Shown in pieces: positions 1-9,200 of a stretch of DNA of 64,000 nucleotides. Within the stretch, counting starts at the first letter, position 1. Every line of letters begins with the position of its first letter. Origin of the DNA: Pontibacter pudoricolor (GTDB taxonomy: Bacteria > Bacteroidota > Bacteroidia > Cytophagales > Hymenobacteraceae). Under the pieces are notes generated by a model, which was not told the origin of the DNA, did not search any database, and saw nothing but the letters and a program-made list of their open reading frames with translations. The stretch covers positions 1,922,001 through 1,986,000 of the forward strand of contig NZ_CP048106.1 of assembly GCF_010092985.1 (NCBI RefSeq), in the 5' to 3' direction. Position numbers and translations under genes: made by a program.

Positions 1-568
1 CCCGGCCGCGGTATTCGCAATTCTGATTTGGCTGGCTAAAGATGTAAGCAATCTGTAAACGGTCCGGGTTTTCGGCGCGCAGTTGCTCCAGCTGGTCTTT
101 AAAGATCACCGAGTTCTCGTCGCGGTTACCGTACAGCAATGTAACCTTACTGTTCGGTTCTTCGCGCAGCACGCCTTTAAGTATAGACATAAGCGGCGTT
201 ATGCCACTGCCAGCCCCTAATAAGATTACGTTGCGGGTTTCAGCGACATCGCAGGTAATACAGAAATTACCAAGTGGCTCCATCACTTCAATCTCCTGCC
301 CTACTGCTGCATTATCAAGCAAGTAATTAGACACTTTACCGCCCGGCACGCGCTTTATAGTTACCGATAGGGTGTTCTCGTGGGGTGTACTGCTGAGCGA
401 GTAAGAGCGGCGTTCTTTTTTACCTTCAAACGGAATGATCAGGGTAAGAAACTGGCCTGGCTTATAGTTTATAGTTTGATTCTGTGGTTGTTCAAAATGA
501 AGGGTAACAGCATCTGAAGTTTCACGGGTGATGTCCGAAATTTTCAGTGTGTGGTAAGAGTTACTCAT
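1..568 (-). CDS. Ferredoxin-NADP reductase-like flavoprotein, N-terminal part (cut by window edge)
   Basis: Open reading frame on the minus strand starting at the ATG whose complement is 566-568 and running off the left edge, so about 189 N-terminal residues are visible. The FAD-binding barrel shows RRSYSLSS, and the start of the NAD(P)-binding fold shows GAGSGITPLMS. This is the arrangement of the PaaE/Hmp-type oxidoreductase family, where electrons pass from NAD(P)H via FAD, often to a C-terminal 2Fe-2S domain. That C-terminal domain would lie outside the window, so PaaE-like reductase, flavohaemoprotein reductase and simple ferredoxin-NADP reductase cannot be separated. Confidence 0.8.
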   Translation of the reverse strand, partial: MSNSYHTLKISDITRETSDAVTLHFEQPQNQTINYKPGQFLTLIIPFEGKKERRSYSLSSTPHENTLSVTIKRVPGGKVSNYLLDNAAVGQEIEVMEPLGNFCITCDVAETRNVILLGAGSGITPLMSILKGVLREEPNSKVTLLYGNRDENSVIFKDQLEQLRAENPDRLQIAYIFSQPNQNCEYRGR

Positions 569-835
569 TTTAGTTTATAGTTTATAATGATGATTTAAGT
601 TTTAGAGCCTGTTTACAAGTGGAAAGTTACAATAAACTTAGCTGTTGTGATAAAGTTTTCACTAAAACACAACGCTTTTGTATAAAGTATACGTACAAGA
701 CCAAAACTGAAAACAGCCTGTATAAAGATTGAGAAAAAAACTGCAACTTTGTGCTGTTGAGCTGTTTCAGAAACAAAATGGGTAAAAGGCCCCAGCTCAA
801 TTACCGTTCTAACACCTTACTACAATAAAACTGTG

Positions 836-1390
836 ATGCTTTATAAACTCACGCTAAAAAACTGTGAAAAAACCGTAGTGGTAGATGACCACACTTACGA
901 GTACATTCAGAAAAATGCATATCTGCAGCAGATCGAATTCCTGAAACACCTGCGCATCCACTCTAACGGCTATGCCTTCTTCCAGAAGAACTGGCCGCTA
1001 AAGAATGGCAAGTACCGCAACGAGACGATCTACCTGCATAAACTTATCGGCGAACAGCTCCTGGAAAAGCAGGAAAGCAACATTAAGCTGTACGTGCACT
1101 TCAAAAACGGCAACAAACTGGACTGCCGCCGCGAGAACCTGGAGTGGGCACCGCTTTGCAAAATTGTGCGCAACACCACTAAAACCGAGAACAAACTTGG
1201 TGTGCGTGGCGTGCATAAGGAAGCCCAGAAGTACAGAGCCATCATCCACCATAACAAGCAGCGTATCAACCTGGGTACTTTCGAGACTTTGCAGGAAGCC
1301 GCCATGGCCTACAGCAGAAAATCGGAAGAGCTGTTTGGTAAAACTAAAAGTTTAAAAACACTCTCTAAGTTTGTGGAAGAAGTAAATTAA
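836..1390 (+). CDS. HNH-like/AP2 DNA-binding domain protein
   Basis: A 184-residue protein. The C-terminal third (about residues 118-170) has the AP2/ERF-type DNA-binding signature: NKLGVRGVH, then YRAIIHHNKQRINLGTF, then EAAMAYSRK. Residues 60-105 resemble the core of HNH homing nucleases (HKLIGEQ, FKNGNKLDCRRENLEW), but the usual V-D-H is VHF here, so the nuclease may be dead. Bacterial AP2 domains commonly occur fused to HNH endonucleases of mobile elements. A GTG sits directly before the ATG I use as start. It stands alone between the reductase and an M23 peptidase gene. Its role could be a domesticated homing-type protein acting as a DNA-binding regulator; that is inference. Confidence 0.7.
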   Translation: MLYKLTLKNCEKTVVVDDHTYEYIQKNAYLQQIEFLKHLRIHSNGYAFFQKNWPLKNGKYRNETIYLHKLIGEQLLEKQESNIKLYVHFKNGNKLDCRRENLEWAPLCKIVRNTTKTENKLGVRGVHKEAQKYRAIIHHNKQRINLGTFETLQEAAMAYSRKSEELFGKTKSLKTLSKFVEEVN

Positions 1391-1437
1391 CTTCTTATAC
1401 TTGCGCCTGCAGCCAGACCCGCTGCACTATAGAGTGA

Positions 1438-2139
1438 ATGAAAACAACAACAGAACTTAGCGAACTGCTGAGACGGCACACTACTGCCTTTGCCCCGGTC
1501 ATCGACACCGACCTGCAAAGCAACGTAGTGTGCCGTCTTGATTTTACGGCTGCCAACAACCTGTTGCAGCAAACCGATTTAGTTGATACAGCGACTTTTA
1601 ACGAAGCTGTAAACCAGATGCTGAGTGAGCAAAAGGCTATAGTTGGCGTGGGTGGTTATTTCGAAGACCGGTCTATTTACAGACGCAGCTCACACTTCGA
1701 TGCAGCCGCCGAAAGCCGCAACCTGCATTTAGGTATTGATATCTGGATGGAAGCTGAAACGCCGGTTTATACTCCGTTGGATGCTACCGTACATAGTTTC
1801 CAGGACAACAATAACTTTGGAGATTACGGTCCAACTATAATTCTGCAACACGAACTGGAAGGTGTTACTTTTTATACGTTGTATGGCCACCTGAGCCGGA
1901 AATCGTTGGAAGGACTAGAAGTTGGAAAAGCTTTCAGAAAAGGCGAAAGAATCGCCTGGCTTGGTAACTACCCGGAGAACGGCGACTGGCCGCCACACCT
2001 GCATTTCCAGGTAATGGCAACTATGGAAGGCCGCTCAGGTGATTTTCCGGGCGTAGCTGCAGCATCAGACAGAGCACATTTTGAAAAGATATGCCCAAAC
2101 CCGAATCTTATACTTCAGTGTCCGTTACTGCCGATGTAG
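1438..2139 (+). CDS. M23-family peptidoglycan endopeptidase-like protein
   Basis: A 233-residue protein with a LytM/M23 zinc-peptidase domain from about residue 95. The metal-binding signatures HLGIDI and HLHFQV are both present, with the intervening TLYGHLS that supplies another conserved His. Family members cleave peptide cross-links in peptidoglycan. No signal peptide is visible: the N-terminus is MKTTTELSELLRR. It may therefore act on cytoplasmic muropeptides or be exported some other way. It begins 47 nt after the AP2 gene and is followed by an inverted repeat and a terminator. Confidence 0.75.
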   Translation: MKTTTELSELLRRHTTAFAPVIDTDLQSNVVCRLDFTAANNLLQQTDLVDTATFNEAVNQMLSEQKAIVGVGGYFEDRSIYRRSSHFDAAAESRNLHLGIDIWMEAETPVYTPLDATVHSFQDNNNFGDYGPTIILQHELEGVTFYTLYGHLSRKSLEGLEVGKAFRKGERIAWLGNYPENGDWPPHLHFQVMATMEGRSGDFPGVAAASDRAHFEKICPNPNLILQCPLLPM

Positions 2140-2159
2140 AATACCAGACGCACAGTAAT

Positions 2160-2224
2160 GGAGACGCAAAGTATTGCGCCTCTACAGATAACCGATATTG
2201 TAGAGACGCAATACTTTGCGTCTT
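2160..2224. repeat. Inverted pair of the dispersed repeat AGACGCAA-TACT-TTGCGTCT
   Basis: Two copies of GTAGAGACGCAATACTTTGC(GTCT) lie head to head (2161-2185 and 2200-2223), matching as inverted repeats with one mismatch. Each copy is itself a hairpin (AGACGCAA tact TTGCGTCT). A third copy lies at 59187-59210. The whole block can fold into a long hairpin after the M23 gene. Confidence 0.8.
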
Positions 2225-2255
2225 TTAACTACGAAGCAACTCCGATAAAAACAGA

Positions 2256-2287
2256 AAAGCCATACCTGCAAGTATGGCTTTCTTGTT
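2256..2287. terminator. Bidirectional terminator between the M23 and permease genes
   Basis: Ten-base stem AAAGCCATAC / GTATGGCTTT with a 6-nt loop, followed by a T-rich tract. It sits between convergent genes and is flanked by AAAACAG and CTTGTTTT, echoing the outer stems of the terminators at 6231 and 21292. Confidence 0.8.
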
Positions 2288-2304
2288 TTATAGTTGGTTA
2301 AACG

Positions 2305-3519
2305 TTAATCAAACTTAATAGCTTTTACCGGTTTAATGCGGGCGACCATGGCGGCTGGTATAAGTATAGCGAACATTGTCATCCCAAGGGTAATGAGGTT
2401 GAGCACAACTATAATTCCGAAATTCCAGCTAATAGGAACGGTGTCCATGTAGTAGTTCTCAGGGTCTAGGGGGATGATCTTGAAGTAATATTGAACAGCA
2501 CAGAAACCAATGCCGATGATGTTCCCCCACAGCATGCCGCGAAGGGTTAAATGCAGCCCGCGGAAGTAGAACACCTTTCGTATCTGGGCATCTGTGGCTC
2601 CAACCGCTTTAAGTACGCCTATCATGTTTATGCGCTCGATGATCATGATGAACACTGTAGAAACCATGTTGAACGTAGCTACAAAAATGATGAGCACCAG
2701 GAAAATGATCACGTTTTTGCGCAGCAGTTTCAGCCAGTCAAAAAGCTGCGCGTGGCGGTCCGTTATCTTTTCGAGCTGCAGGTCATAGTTCATGTGTTCA
2801 AACACTTCATCTGCCACCTGATCGATCTGGTCGAAGTTCTTGATCATGATCTCCACCCCACCCGAAATGGAATCAGGCCAGTTATTCAGCTCCCGTATTA
2901 GCTTTATATCCCCAATCACGAACACTTCGTCAAACTCTTCGAGGCCAGTATTAAATATGCCGGATACTTTCAGTTTTCGGGCGCGTGGTGGGTTTTGTAT
3001 GAAATAGAAAATAGCTTCATCCCCAACTTTTAAGAGCAGTTTTTCGGCCACCCGCCGGCTCATCATTACTTCTTTAGATGATGCTGTGTCGTTATAGGAG
3101 AGTAATTTCCCTGCATCCAGGTTCTTCTGCATGGCGCTCAGGTCATAATCTTTACCCACACCTTTCAGTACCACGCCCAGCACTTCTTCTTCTGATTTTA
3201 CGATGGCGGTTTTACGGGCAAATGCCTGAATCTGCTTAATTCCGGGGATAGAATCTGCTTCTGAAAGACCAATATTGTTGCTGATCGGGGCACCTTCGTA
3301 AGAGTTATTGGTATCGTATTTGTTAACTTGCAGGTGCGCCCCGAAGCTGAATATCTTGTCGCGGATCTCGTTACGGAATCCTTCCAGAATGGCGAACGAT
3401 ACAATCATGATGGCAATGCCGGCAGCTATACTTATAATTGCTATTTTTGTAACCGACGCCGTAAACGAACCGGATTTAACTCCTGAGATTTTTTCGGATA
3501 TGTACTTGGATATGTTCAC
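2305..3519 (-). CDS. FtsX/LolC-E-type ABC transporter permease
   Basis: A 404-residue protein. It has an N-terminal membrane segment (about 25-47, IAIISIAAGIAIMIVSFAI), a large periplasmic MacB_PCD-like domain, and three C-terminal membrane segments (about 270-300, 325-345, 370-395). This is the FtsX fold typical of LolC/LolE and MacB permeases, which move lipoproteins or other envelope substrates. The matching ATPase gene is not next to it, which is common in Bacteroidota. It converges on the M23 gene and diverges from the NamZ-like lipoprotein gene. Lipoprotein release is the family-based guess; the substrate is unknown. Confidence 0.8.
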   Translation of the reverse strand: MNISKYISEKISGVKSGSFTASVTKIAIISIAAGIAIMIVSFAILEGFRNEIRDKIFSFGAHLQVNKYDTNNSYEGAPISNNIGLSEADSIPGIKQIQAFARKTAIVKSEEEVLGVVLKGVGKDYDLSAMQKNLDAGKLLSYNDTASSKEVMMSRRVAEKLLLKVGDEAIFYFIQNPPRARKLKVSGIFNTGLEEFDEVFVIGDIKLIRELNNWPDSISGGVEIMIKNFDQIDQVADEVFEHMNYDLQLEKITDRHAQLFDWLKLLRKNVIIFLVLIIFVATFNMVSTVFIMIIERINMIGVLKAVGATDAQIRKVFYFRGLHLTLRGMLWGNIIGIGFCAVQYYFKIIPLDPENYYMDTVPISWNFGIIVVLNLITLGMTMFAILIPAAMVARIKPVKAIKFD

Positions 3520-3554
3520 GCGTTAAAACAGGATAAACTGCCTTAAAGATAGGT

Positions 3555-4805
3555 ATGAAATTTGACTTCTTCTCAATTATGATACAGCCACTGTTTATAC
3601 TTTATACTTCGTTGCTGCTGGCTATAGGCAGTTGCACTCCGAAGCAAACAACAACTCAGCAACCAGAGCAGCAAAAGCCAACTATAGTTAAAACAGCTCC
3701 CGAAGTATCAAAACCGCTCCAAACCGGTGCCGAACAATTCGGACTATACTTGCCAAAACTGCAAGGCAAACGCGTAGGCATGGTCGTAAACCAGACATCT
3801 ATAGTTGGCAATGCTCACTTAGTAGACACCCTATTGAGCCGTGGTGTTAAGATCACTACTATTTTTGCACCGGAGCATGGTTTCCGTGGTGAAGCTGATG
3901 CAGGCGCCTATGTAAAAGATGCCAGAGACACCAAGACCGGTTTGCCGATTATCTCACTTTACGGCAAAAACAAAAAGCCACTTCCGGAGCAGCTTACTAA
4001 TGTTGATGTACTTATTTTTGATATCCAGGATGTGGGCGCACGCTTTTACACCTACATCAGTACCATGCATTATGTAATGGAAGCCGCAGCTGAGCAAAAC
4101 AAGGAGGTGCTTATACTTGACCGCCCTAACCCGAACGGTAACTATGTGGATGGTCCTGTGCTGGAGCCGGAGCATAAGTCTTTTGTAGGCATGCACCCTA
4201 TTCCTATAGTTCACGGGCTTACAGTTGGCGAACTGGCAAACATGATAAACGGCGAAAAATGGCTGGAACGTCAGCAACAGGCAAAGATCACGGTTATACC
4301 TGTTGCCAACTATAACCATAGTTTGCCTTATACTTTACCCGTTAAGCCATCTCCAAATTTACCTAACCAGCAGGCCATTACGCTTTATCCATCGCTTTGC
4401 CTCTTCGAAGGTACCAATGTAAGCGTTGGTCGCGGCACGCCTACGCCTTTCCAGGTTATCGGCAGCCCATACTATAAGTTCAAGGATTTTTCGTTTACGC
4501 CTGTCAGCACACCTGGCGCCACCGATCCGCCTCACAAAAACCAGGTTTGCTACGGTAAGAACTTAACAGACCCGGCTACAGCACAGCCTTTTACATTAGC
4601 TTACCTGCTCGATTTTTACAAGAACTCAACCCAGCAGGATAAGTTTTTCAACAATTTTTTCGAGAAACTGGCCGGAACTTCGGAGCTCAGAAAGCAGATT
4701 ATAGCCGGAAAAACAGAAGCGGAGATTCGTGCCAGCTGGGAGCCTGCTTTAGCAAACTATAAAACCTTACGCAAAAAATACCTGCTTTACCCCGACGCAG
4801 AATAA
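3555..4805 (+). CDS. DUF1343/NamZ-family exo-beta-N-acetylmuramidase-like lipoprotein
   Basis: A 416-residue lipoprotein with the DUF1343 fold. The N-terminus has a membrane stretch ending in a lipobox-like IGSC, so Cys27 would be acylated. Family signatures are VGMVVNQTS, FAPEHGFRG, the FDIQDVGARFYTYISTMHYV region, LDRPNPN and FEGTNVSVGRGT. Characterised DUF1343 proteins (NamZ of Bacillus and Tannerella) remove terminal MurNAc from peptidoglycan fragments, so a role in cell-wall recycling at the envelope is likely. Four bases separate it from fmt, which indicates an operon with fmt and folA. Confidence 0.82.
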   Translation: MKFDFFSIMIQPLFILYTSLLLAIGSCTPKQTTTQQPEQQKPTIVKTAPEVSKPLQTGAEQFGLYLPKLQGKRVGMVVNQTSIVGNAHLVDTLLSRGVKITTIFAPEHGFRGEADAGAYVKDARDTKTGLPIISLYGKNKKPLPEQLTNVDVLIFDIQDVGARFYTYISTMHYVMEAAAEQNKEVLILDRPNPNGNYVDGPVLEPEHKSFVGMHPIPIVHGLTVGELANMINGEKWLERQQQAKITVIPVANYNHSLPYTLPVKPSPNLPNQQAITLYPSLCLFEGTNVSVGRGTPTPFQVIGSPYYKFKDFSFTPVSTPGATDPPHKNQVCYGKNLTDPATAQPFTLAYLLDFYKNSTQQDKFFNNFFEKLAGTSELRKQIIAGKTEAEIRASWEPALANYKTLRKKYLLYPDAE

Positions 4806-4809
4806 GACT

Positions 4810-5739
4810 ATGCCGAAAGACCTACGCATTATATTTATGGGTACCCCCGATTTTGCGGTGCCCACCTTACAGACTTTAGTCGAACACAACTATAAAGTAG
4901 TTGCTATAGTTACCGCACCTGATAAACCAGCCGGCCGCGGCCAGAAAATTCAGCAGTCACCGGTAAAAGAGTACGCTGTTTCGCAAAATGTTCCGGTGCT
5001 GCAGCCAACCAACTTAAAATCTGAAACTTTCCTGGATGAACTGCGCAGCTACAAAGCCGATCTGCAGATTATAGTTGCGTTCAGAATGTTGCCTGAAGTG
5101 GTGTGGAGCATGCCGCCACTGGGTTCATTCAATATTCATGGCTCTCTGTTGCCGCAGTACCGTGGTGCTGCGCCTATTAACTGGGCCATCATTAATGGCG
5201 AAAAAGAAACCGGTGTTACATCGTTTTTCCTGAAGCATGAAATTGATACCGGAGACCTGTTACTGCAAACCCGTGTGCCTATACTTGAAGAAGATGACTT
5301 TGGCTCGATGTACGAAAAGCTGAAGTTTGAAGGCGCAAAACTTGCGCTGCAAACCGTACAGGCCATTGAGCAGGACAATGTTAAGCCAATGCCGCAACCA
5401 CAAACCGGAGAGTTGAAACACGCACCGAAGATCTTTAAAGAAACCTGTGGGATCAACTGGGATCAGCCGGCAGACCAGGTTCGTAATTTTGTGCGTGGCC
5501 TCTCCCCTTACCCAACCGCCTGGACACGTTTAGGCGATAAAACCTTTAAGATTTTTAAAGTAGAAGTTTTGGAAAATGCTGGGTATGATGGCACGCCCGG
5601 AACTGTTTACACTGACAATAAAACCTTTGTGCATGTAAAAACCGCCGACACTGCAGTAACTATAGTTGACCTGCAAATGGAAGGCAAAAAACGCATGCCG
5701 CTGGCTGATCTATTACGTGGCTATACTTTTAACTTATAA
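4810..5739 (+). CDS. fmt: Methionyl-tRNA formyltransferase
   Basis: A 309-residue protein of normal Fmt length. The N-terminal formyltransferase domain opens with IIFMGTPDFAVPTL and carries the catalytic SLLPQYRGAAPINWAIINGE signature around residues 113-132. The C-terminal OB-like domain (from about 210) binds tRNA. It formylates initiator Met-tRNA using 10-formyl-THF. It is tightly spaced (3-4 nt) between the NamZ-like lipoprotein gene and folA. The pairing with folA makes sense because both depend on the folate pool. Confidence 0.97.
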   Translation: MPKDLRIIFMGTPDFAVPTLQTLVEHNYKVVAIVTAPDKPAGRGQKIQQSPVKEYAVSQNVPVLQPTNLKSETFLDELRSYKADLQIIVAFRMLPEVVWSMPPLGSFNIHGSLLPQYRGAAPINWAIINGEKETGVTSFFLKHEIDTGDLLLQTRVPILEEDDFGSMYEKLKFEGAKLALQTVQAIEQDNVKPMPQPQTGELKHAPKIFKETCGINWDQPADQVRNFVRGLSPYPTAWTRLGDKTFKIFKVEVLENAGYDGTPGTVYTDNKTFVHVKTADTAVTIVDLQMEGKKRMPLADLLRGYTFNL

Positions 5740-5742
5740 AAT

Positions 5743-6231
5743 ATGATCGCTATAGTTGTAGCCGTTGCCGAAAATAATGTGATCGGGAAAGATAACCAGC
5801 TTATCTGGCACCTGCCCGCCGACCTGCACTTTTTCAAGAACCTGACTATGGGCCACCCGATAATAATGGGCCGCAAAACCTACGAGTCAATCGGGAAGCC
5901 GTTGCCGGGCCGTACTACCGTTATCATCACCCGCCAACAGGATTTTGAAGCGCCCGGCTGTATTGTTGTCAACTCTATAGACGAAGCTATTGCCGAAGCC
6001 CAAACTATAGACCAGGATGTGTACATTATCGGCGGAGCTGAGATATACAAACAAGCCTTAGCCAAAACAGACACTATCTACCTAACCCGCGTGCACCACA
6101 CTTTTGAGGGCGATACCTTCTTTCCTGAAATTGATGAAAACAACTGGGAAGTAACATCCGAGGAAAAGCATGAACCTGACGAGAAGAATAAGTATAGCTA
6201 TAGTTTTATAGCCCTGAAACGGAAACTATAA
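5743..6231 (+). CDS. folA: Dihydrofolate reductase
   Basis: A 162-residue type I DHFR. The N-terminus IAIVVAVAENNVIGKDNQLI gives the substrate pocket, followed by WHLPADLHFFK and the NADPH-binding GRKTYESIGKPLPGRTTVII. A C-terminal VYIIGGAEIY is the second cofactor motif. It reduces dihydrofolate to tetrahydrofolate. It is last in the namZ-like/fmt/folA operon and is followed at once by a strong terminator that overlaps the stop codon region. Confidence 0.97.
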   Translation: MIAIVVAVAENNVIGKDNQLIWHLPADLHFFKNLTMGHPIIMGRKTYESIGKPLPGRTTVIITRQQDFEAPGCIVVNSIDEAIAEAQTIDQDVYIIGGAEIYKQALAKTDTIYLTRVHHTFEGDTFFPEIDENNWEVTSEEKHEPDEKNKYSYSFIALKRKL

Positions 6232-6274
6232 AAACAGAAAAGGAGCAACTATAGAGCTGCTCCTTTTCTGTTTT
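6231..6274. terminator. Strong bidirectional terminator, 17-bp perfect stem with CTATAG loop
   Basis: AAAACAGAAAAGGAGCA pairs perfectly with TGCTCCTTTTCTGTTTT around a 10-nt loop containing CTATAG. It separates convergent folA and porU2. The outer 12 bases of the stem are identical to those of the terminator at 21292. Confidence 0.92.
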
Positions 6275-6290
6275 TATAGTTGGCTATAGT

Positions 6291-9200
6291 TTAACGCAAT
6301 ATGTAAATCTTGCCGTAGCCGTTTTTAAAGGCCTTGTCGCCGAACTTCTGCTTGTGGTACATCATCTCATCGCCCCGGCTAACTACCACACGGTATAAGT
6401 ATACCCCGTTCGCCAGTTTATCGCCGTACATATCGGTACCATCCCAGGCATATTCGGTTTTGTTGTTACCAATGCGCAGCGGCCCCAGTTCTTCCTTCAT
6501 AATCTCTTTCACTACCTTACCGGTTATAGTTAAGATCTGGATCTTGATATGATCCGGAATGGTGGCGCCAGTCAGTGTAAATATGAAGTTGGTTTTAGTC
6601 GAGAACGGGTTCGGGAATGGGTAGAAATTGGTTATGGAAGATCGGTTTTCAACTTCAAAGTTAATACGGTACGGTGAAATGCCCGACTGTTTACCCGACA
6701 CATCCTTCGCACGGACTTCCATCGTGTAAACACCGTCTTCTAACTTAGCAGGTTTAAACTCAACCCTGAAATCGCTTTTCTCCGTTGCCGGAAAAACCTC
6801 AACATACTCTACTAACTCTGAAGTTTTGTCTAACGCAATTTCCTGCTGATTTCCGTTAGGATCAACTAATATGACAGACATTCCGGAAGCGTCACTTAAG
6901 AACGCCTGCTTGTTCTCATCCTTCACAGTTATACTGACCATCGGGCTTGGAGATATCAATTCCCCATCCATAATATGCACGCCATCAAATGCCACATCCA
7001 TAATAGGGTGTAACCTGGATTTCGCTTTAAATGGCACAACATAAATGTTGTTGAAGTAATGCTGCTCTGGTTGAATACGTGGGTTCACATAGATGCTCAA
7101 CTTATAGTTGCCATCTAAGGTATGGGTATCCATTTCAAAATTAAAAGTAGCCGACGTATTAGCGGCAAGCGGGGCAAGCTTTAAACGTTTCTGTATTGGC
7201 TCTATTCCATCACCGGTTACGGTTACATCTACGGCAAGCGAGTCTTTAAAGGCAAAGGATGAAACATTCTGAAATAGCATCGGAACCTTCATTTTCCCTT
7301 TATTGGCCTGCTCCGAAATTATTGAGGAACTTACTTCTACCAAATCCGGGCGAATCACTCCTTCAGGGGCTACTTCGTAAAATACAAGCCACTGATCCAG
7401 TTGAGGGGCAGAACGGTCTGTTGCATCAGAGAGTGCGGCCTCTAACTGCAGGTGCGGATATACTTTTGCATCAATGTTAGAAATATCAAAATTTTTAGAA
7501 GGCACATTATCAACTAATACCGTCGCGTTGCCTTCTGTATTTATACCGATCACGCGCAGCGTATAGTCATCGTTCCCGGCTTTATACTTTTCGATATTGT
7601 GATGCACCGAACCCCAGCTAAGTGCTGGCCCGATGATGGCAGAAGTTATTTCTCCGGCCTGCTGATTAGATTTTAAGGTAACACGTAAAGCAATCTCCTG
7701 TTTAGAAGGAACAGTGGGGTTGCTCGGATCTGCCACTACTTCGTACATTGTGCCTGGCTCCGCTCCTTTTCTTCCTAACAAAGCGTAAGGATGACCGTTT
7801 TTCAGATTACCGATCTCTTTCGCTCCTATAGTTCTGAATTCATTTCTCAGGTTCTCTGTAAAGCTCTCGAAAGCAACCTTGTTGATACTAATAACAGCAA
7901 CATAATAGCCAACCGGAACCTGTTTCAGAAAGGACTCCACATTTGCTCTTACAGTGGCGTTATTCATATCCTTGAACTGATACAGGTATTCGTAGCCGGT
8001 GCATGGTGTGGCAAACGGTAGTCCTTTCACCAGTTCTAGCGTTTTATCGTTAATTACAACCATGTAGAGCCTCGAAGTGGTACTGCTTTCCGGGTAATCG
8101 CATGAAACTCCCAGGAGCTGCTTATCATTTAAATACAGACCATGGTTACGCGTGTACCTGAAATCTCCCCCGATTGTCTTTATAGAAACATCAGCAACAC
8201 CAGGTATAAAACTGAAATGAGGCTTTGGTTCCTGTATAATTACTTTATCGGTTTCTATAGTTTTAAACTGCCCGATATGGCTTTGCGACCAACCGGGCCT
8301 GGAGCCATTAATCACTCTGAAGGAACTTGAAGCATATAAGGTATCTTCTCCTGCCTCATAATGCTGGAAACGGGCACGCCAGTAGTACACTGTGCTATCA
8401 GGTAAATTTCCTAAGGCAGACACATCCACATCCCAGGTTGGTACCAGCGAATTGTCAGTGGTAAATGAGCGTTTAAGTGCGCTGTTGAAATGATATGTGG
8501 TGTCAATTTCCAGGTAAAAACCCTGCCTGCTTTCCTGTAATAGTGTTGTTTGAGCAACTATTTTTACATTTTTGCTGCTTTCTATACTAAAATTTGCCGG
8601 CGCCAGGGCAATTAGCCCGTTTGCCGGGAAAAAGTACTGGAAACGGGCCACATTGTTCGTCTCATCCAGTTCATCAAATTTAAAGTCGCCATCAAGTGTA
8701 ACTTCAAACTGGTTCATCCCAAGGGCTGTTACTCCTCTGTTATCAATCTCCAGAACAATTTTATCTTTATAATAAATTGGAGCTACTTTAAAAAGCTCAG
8801 GTGCAAGTTCAGTGTTATCTGCTAAAATTCGTTTGACAGTAACTCCTACTGAGTCCGGTAATGCCTTCCCCCAGTTTCGTACGCCTACTATTAAATTAAA
8901 TTTTTCTGCAGCAGCAGTTAACACCTCTCCCGGCACAACGCCCTCTATGTCAGCTTCATTTACAATAGCAGCGTAGTCCGGTTTTGATGGATTATATATT
9001 TTAACGGCCGGGTCGCCCTGCAAAACCATTTCCATCACCATTGCTTTGGTAACGTCGCCCGGGTTAGACTGTAAAGTTCTTTTTATAACCTGCTGCTGTA
9101 CTTCACCCAGTGTTTTTCCATAAAACGCCGGATCCTGAAAAGCAGTGGAGTAAAAGTTTGTGGAATAGAGGTCCAAATAATATGGGTACCCGGACTCAGC

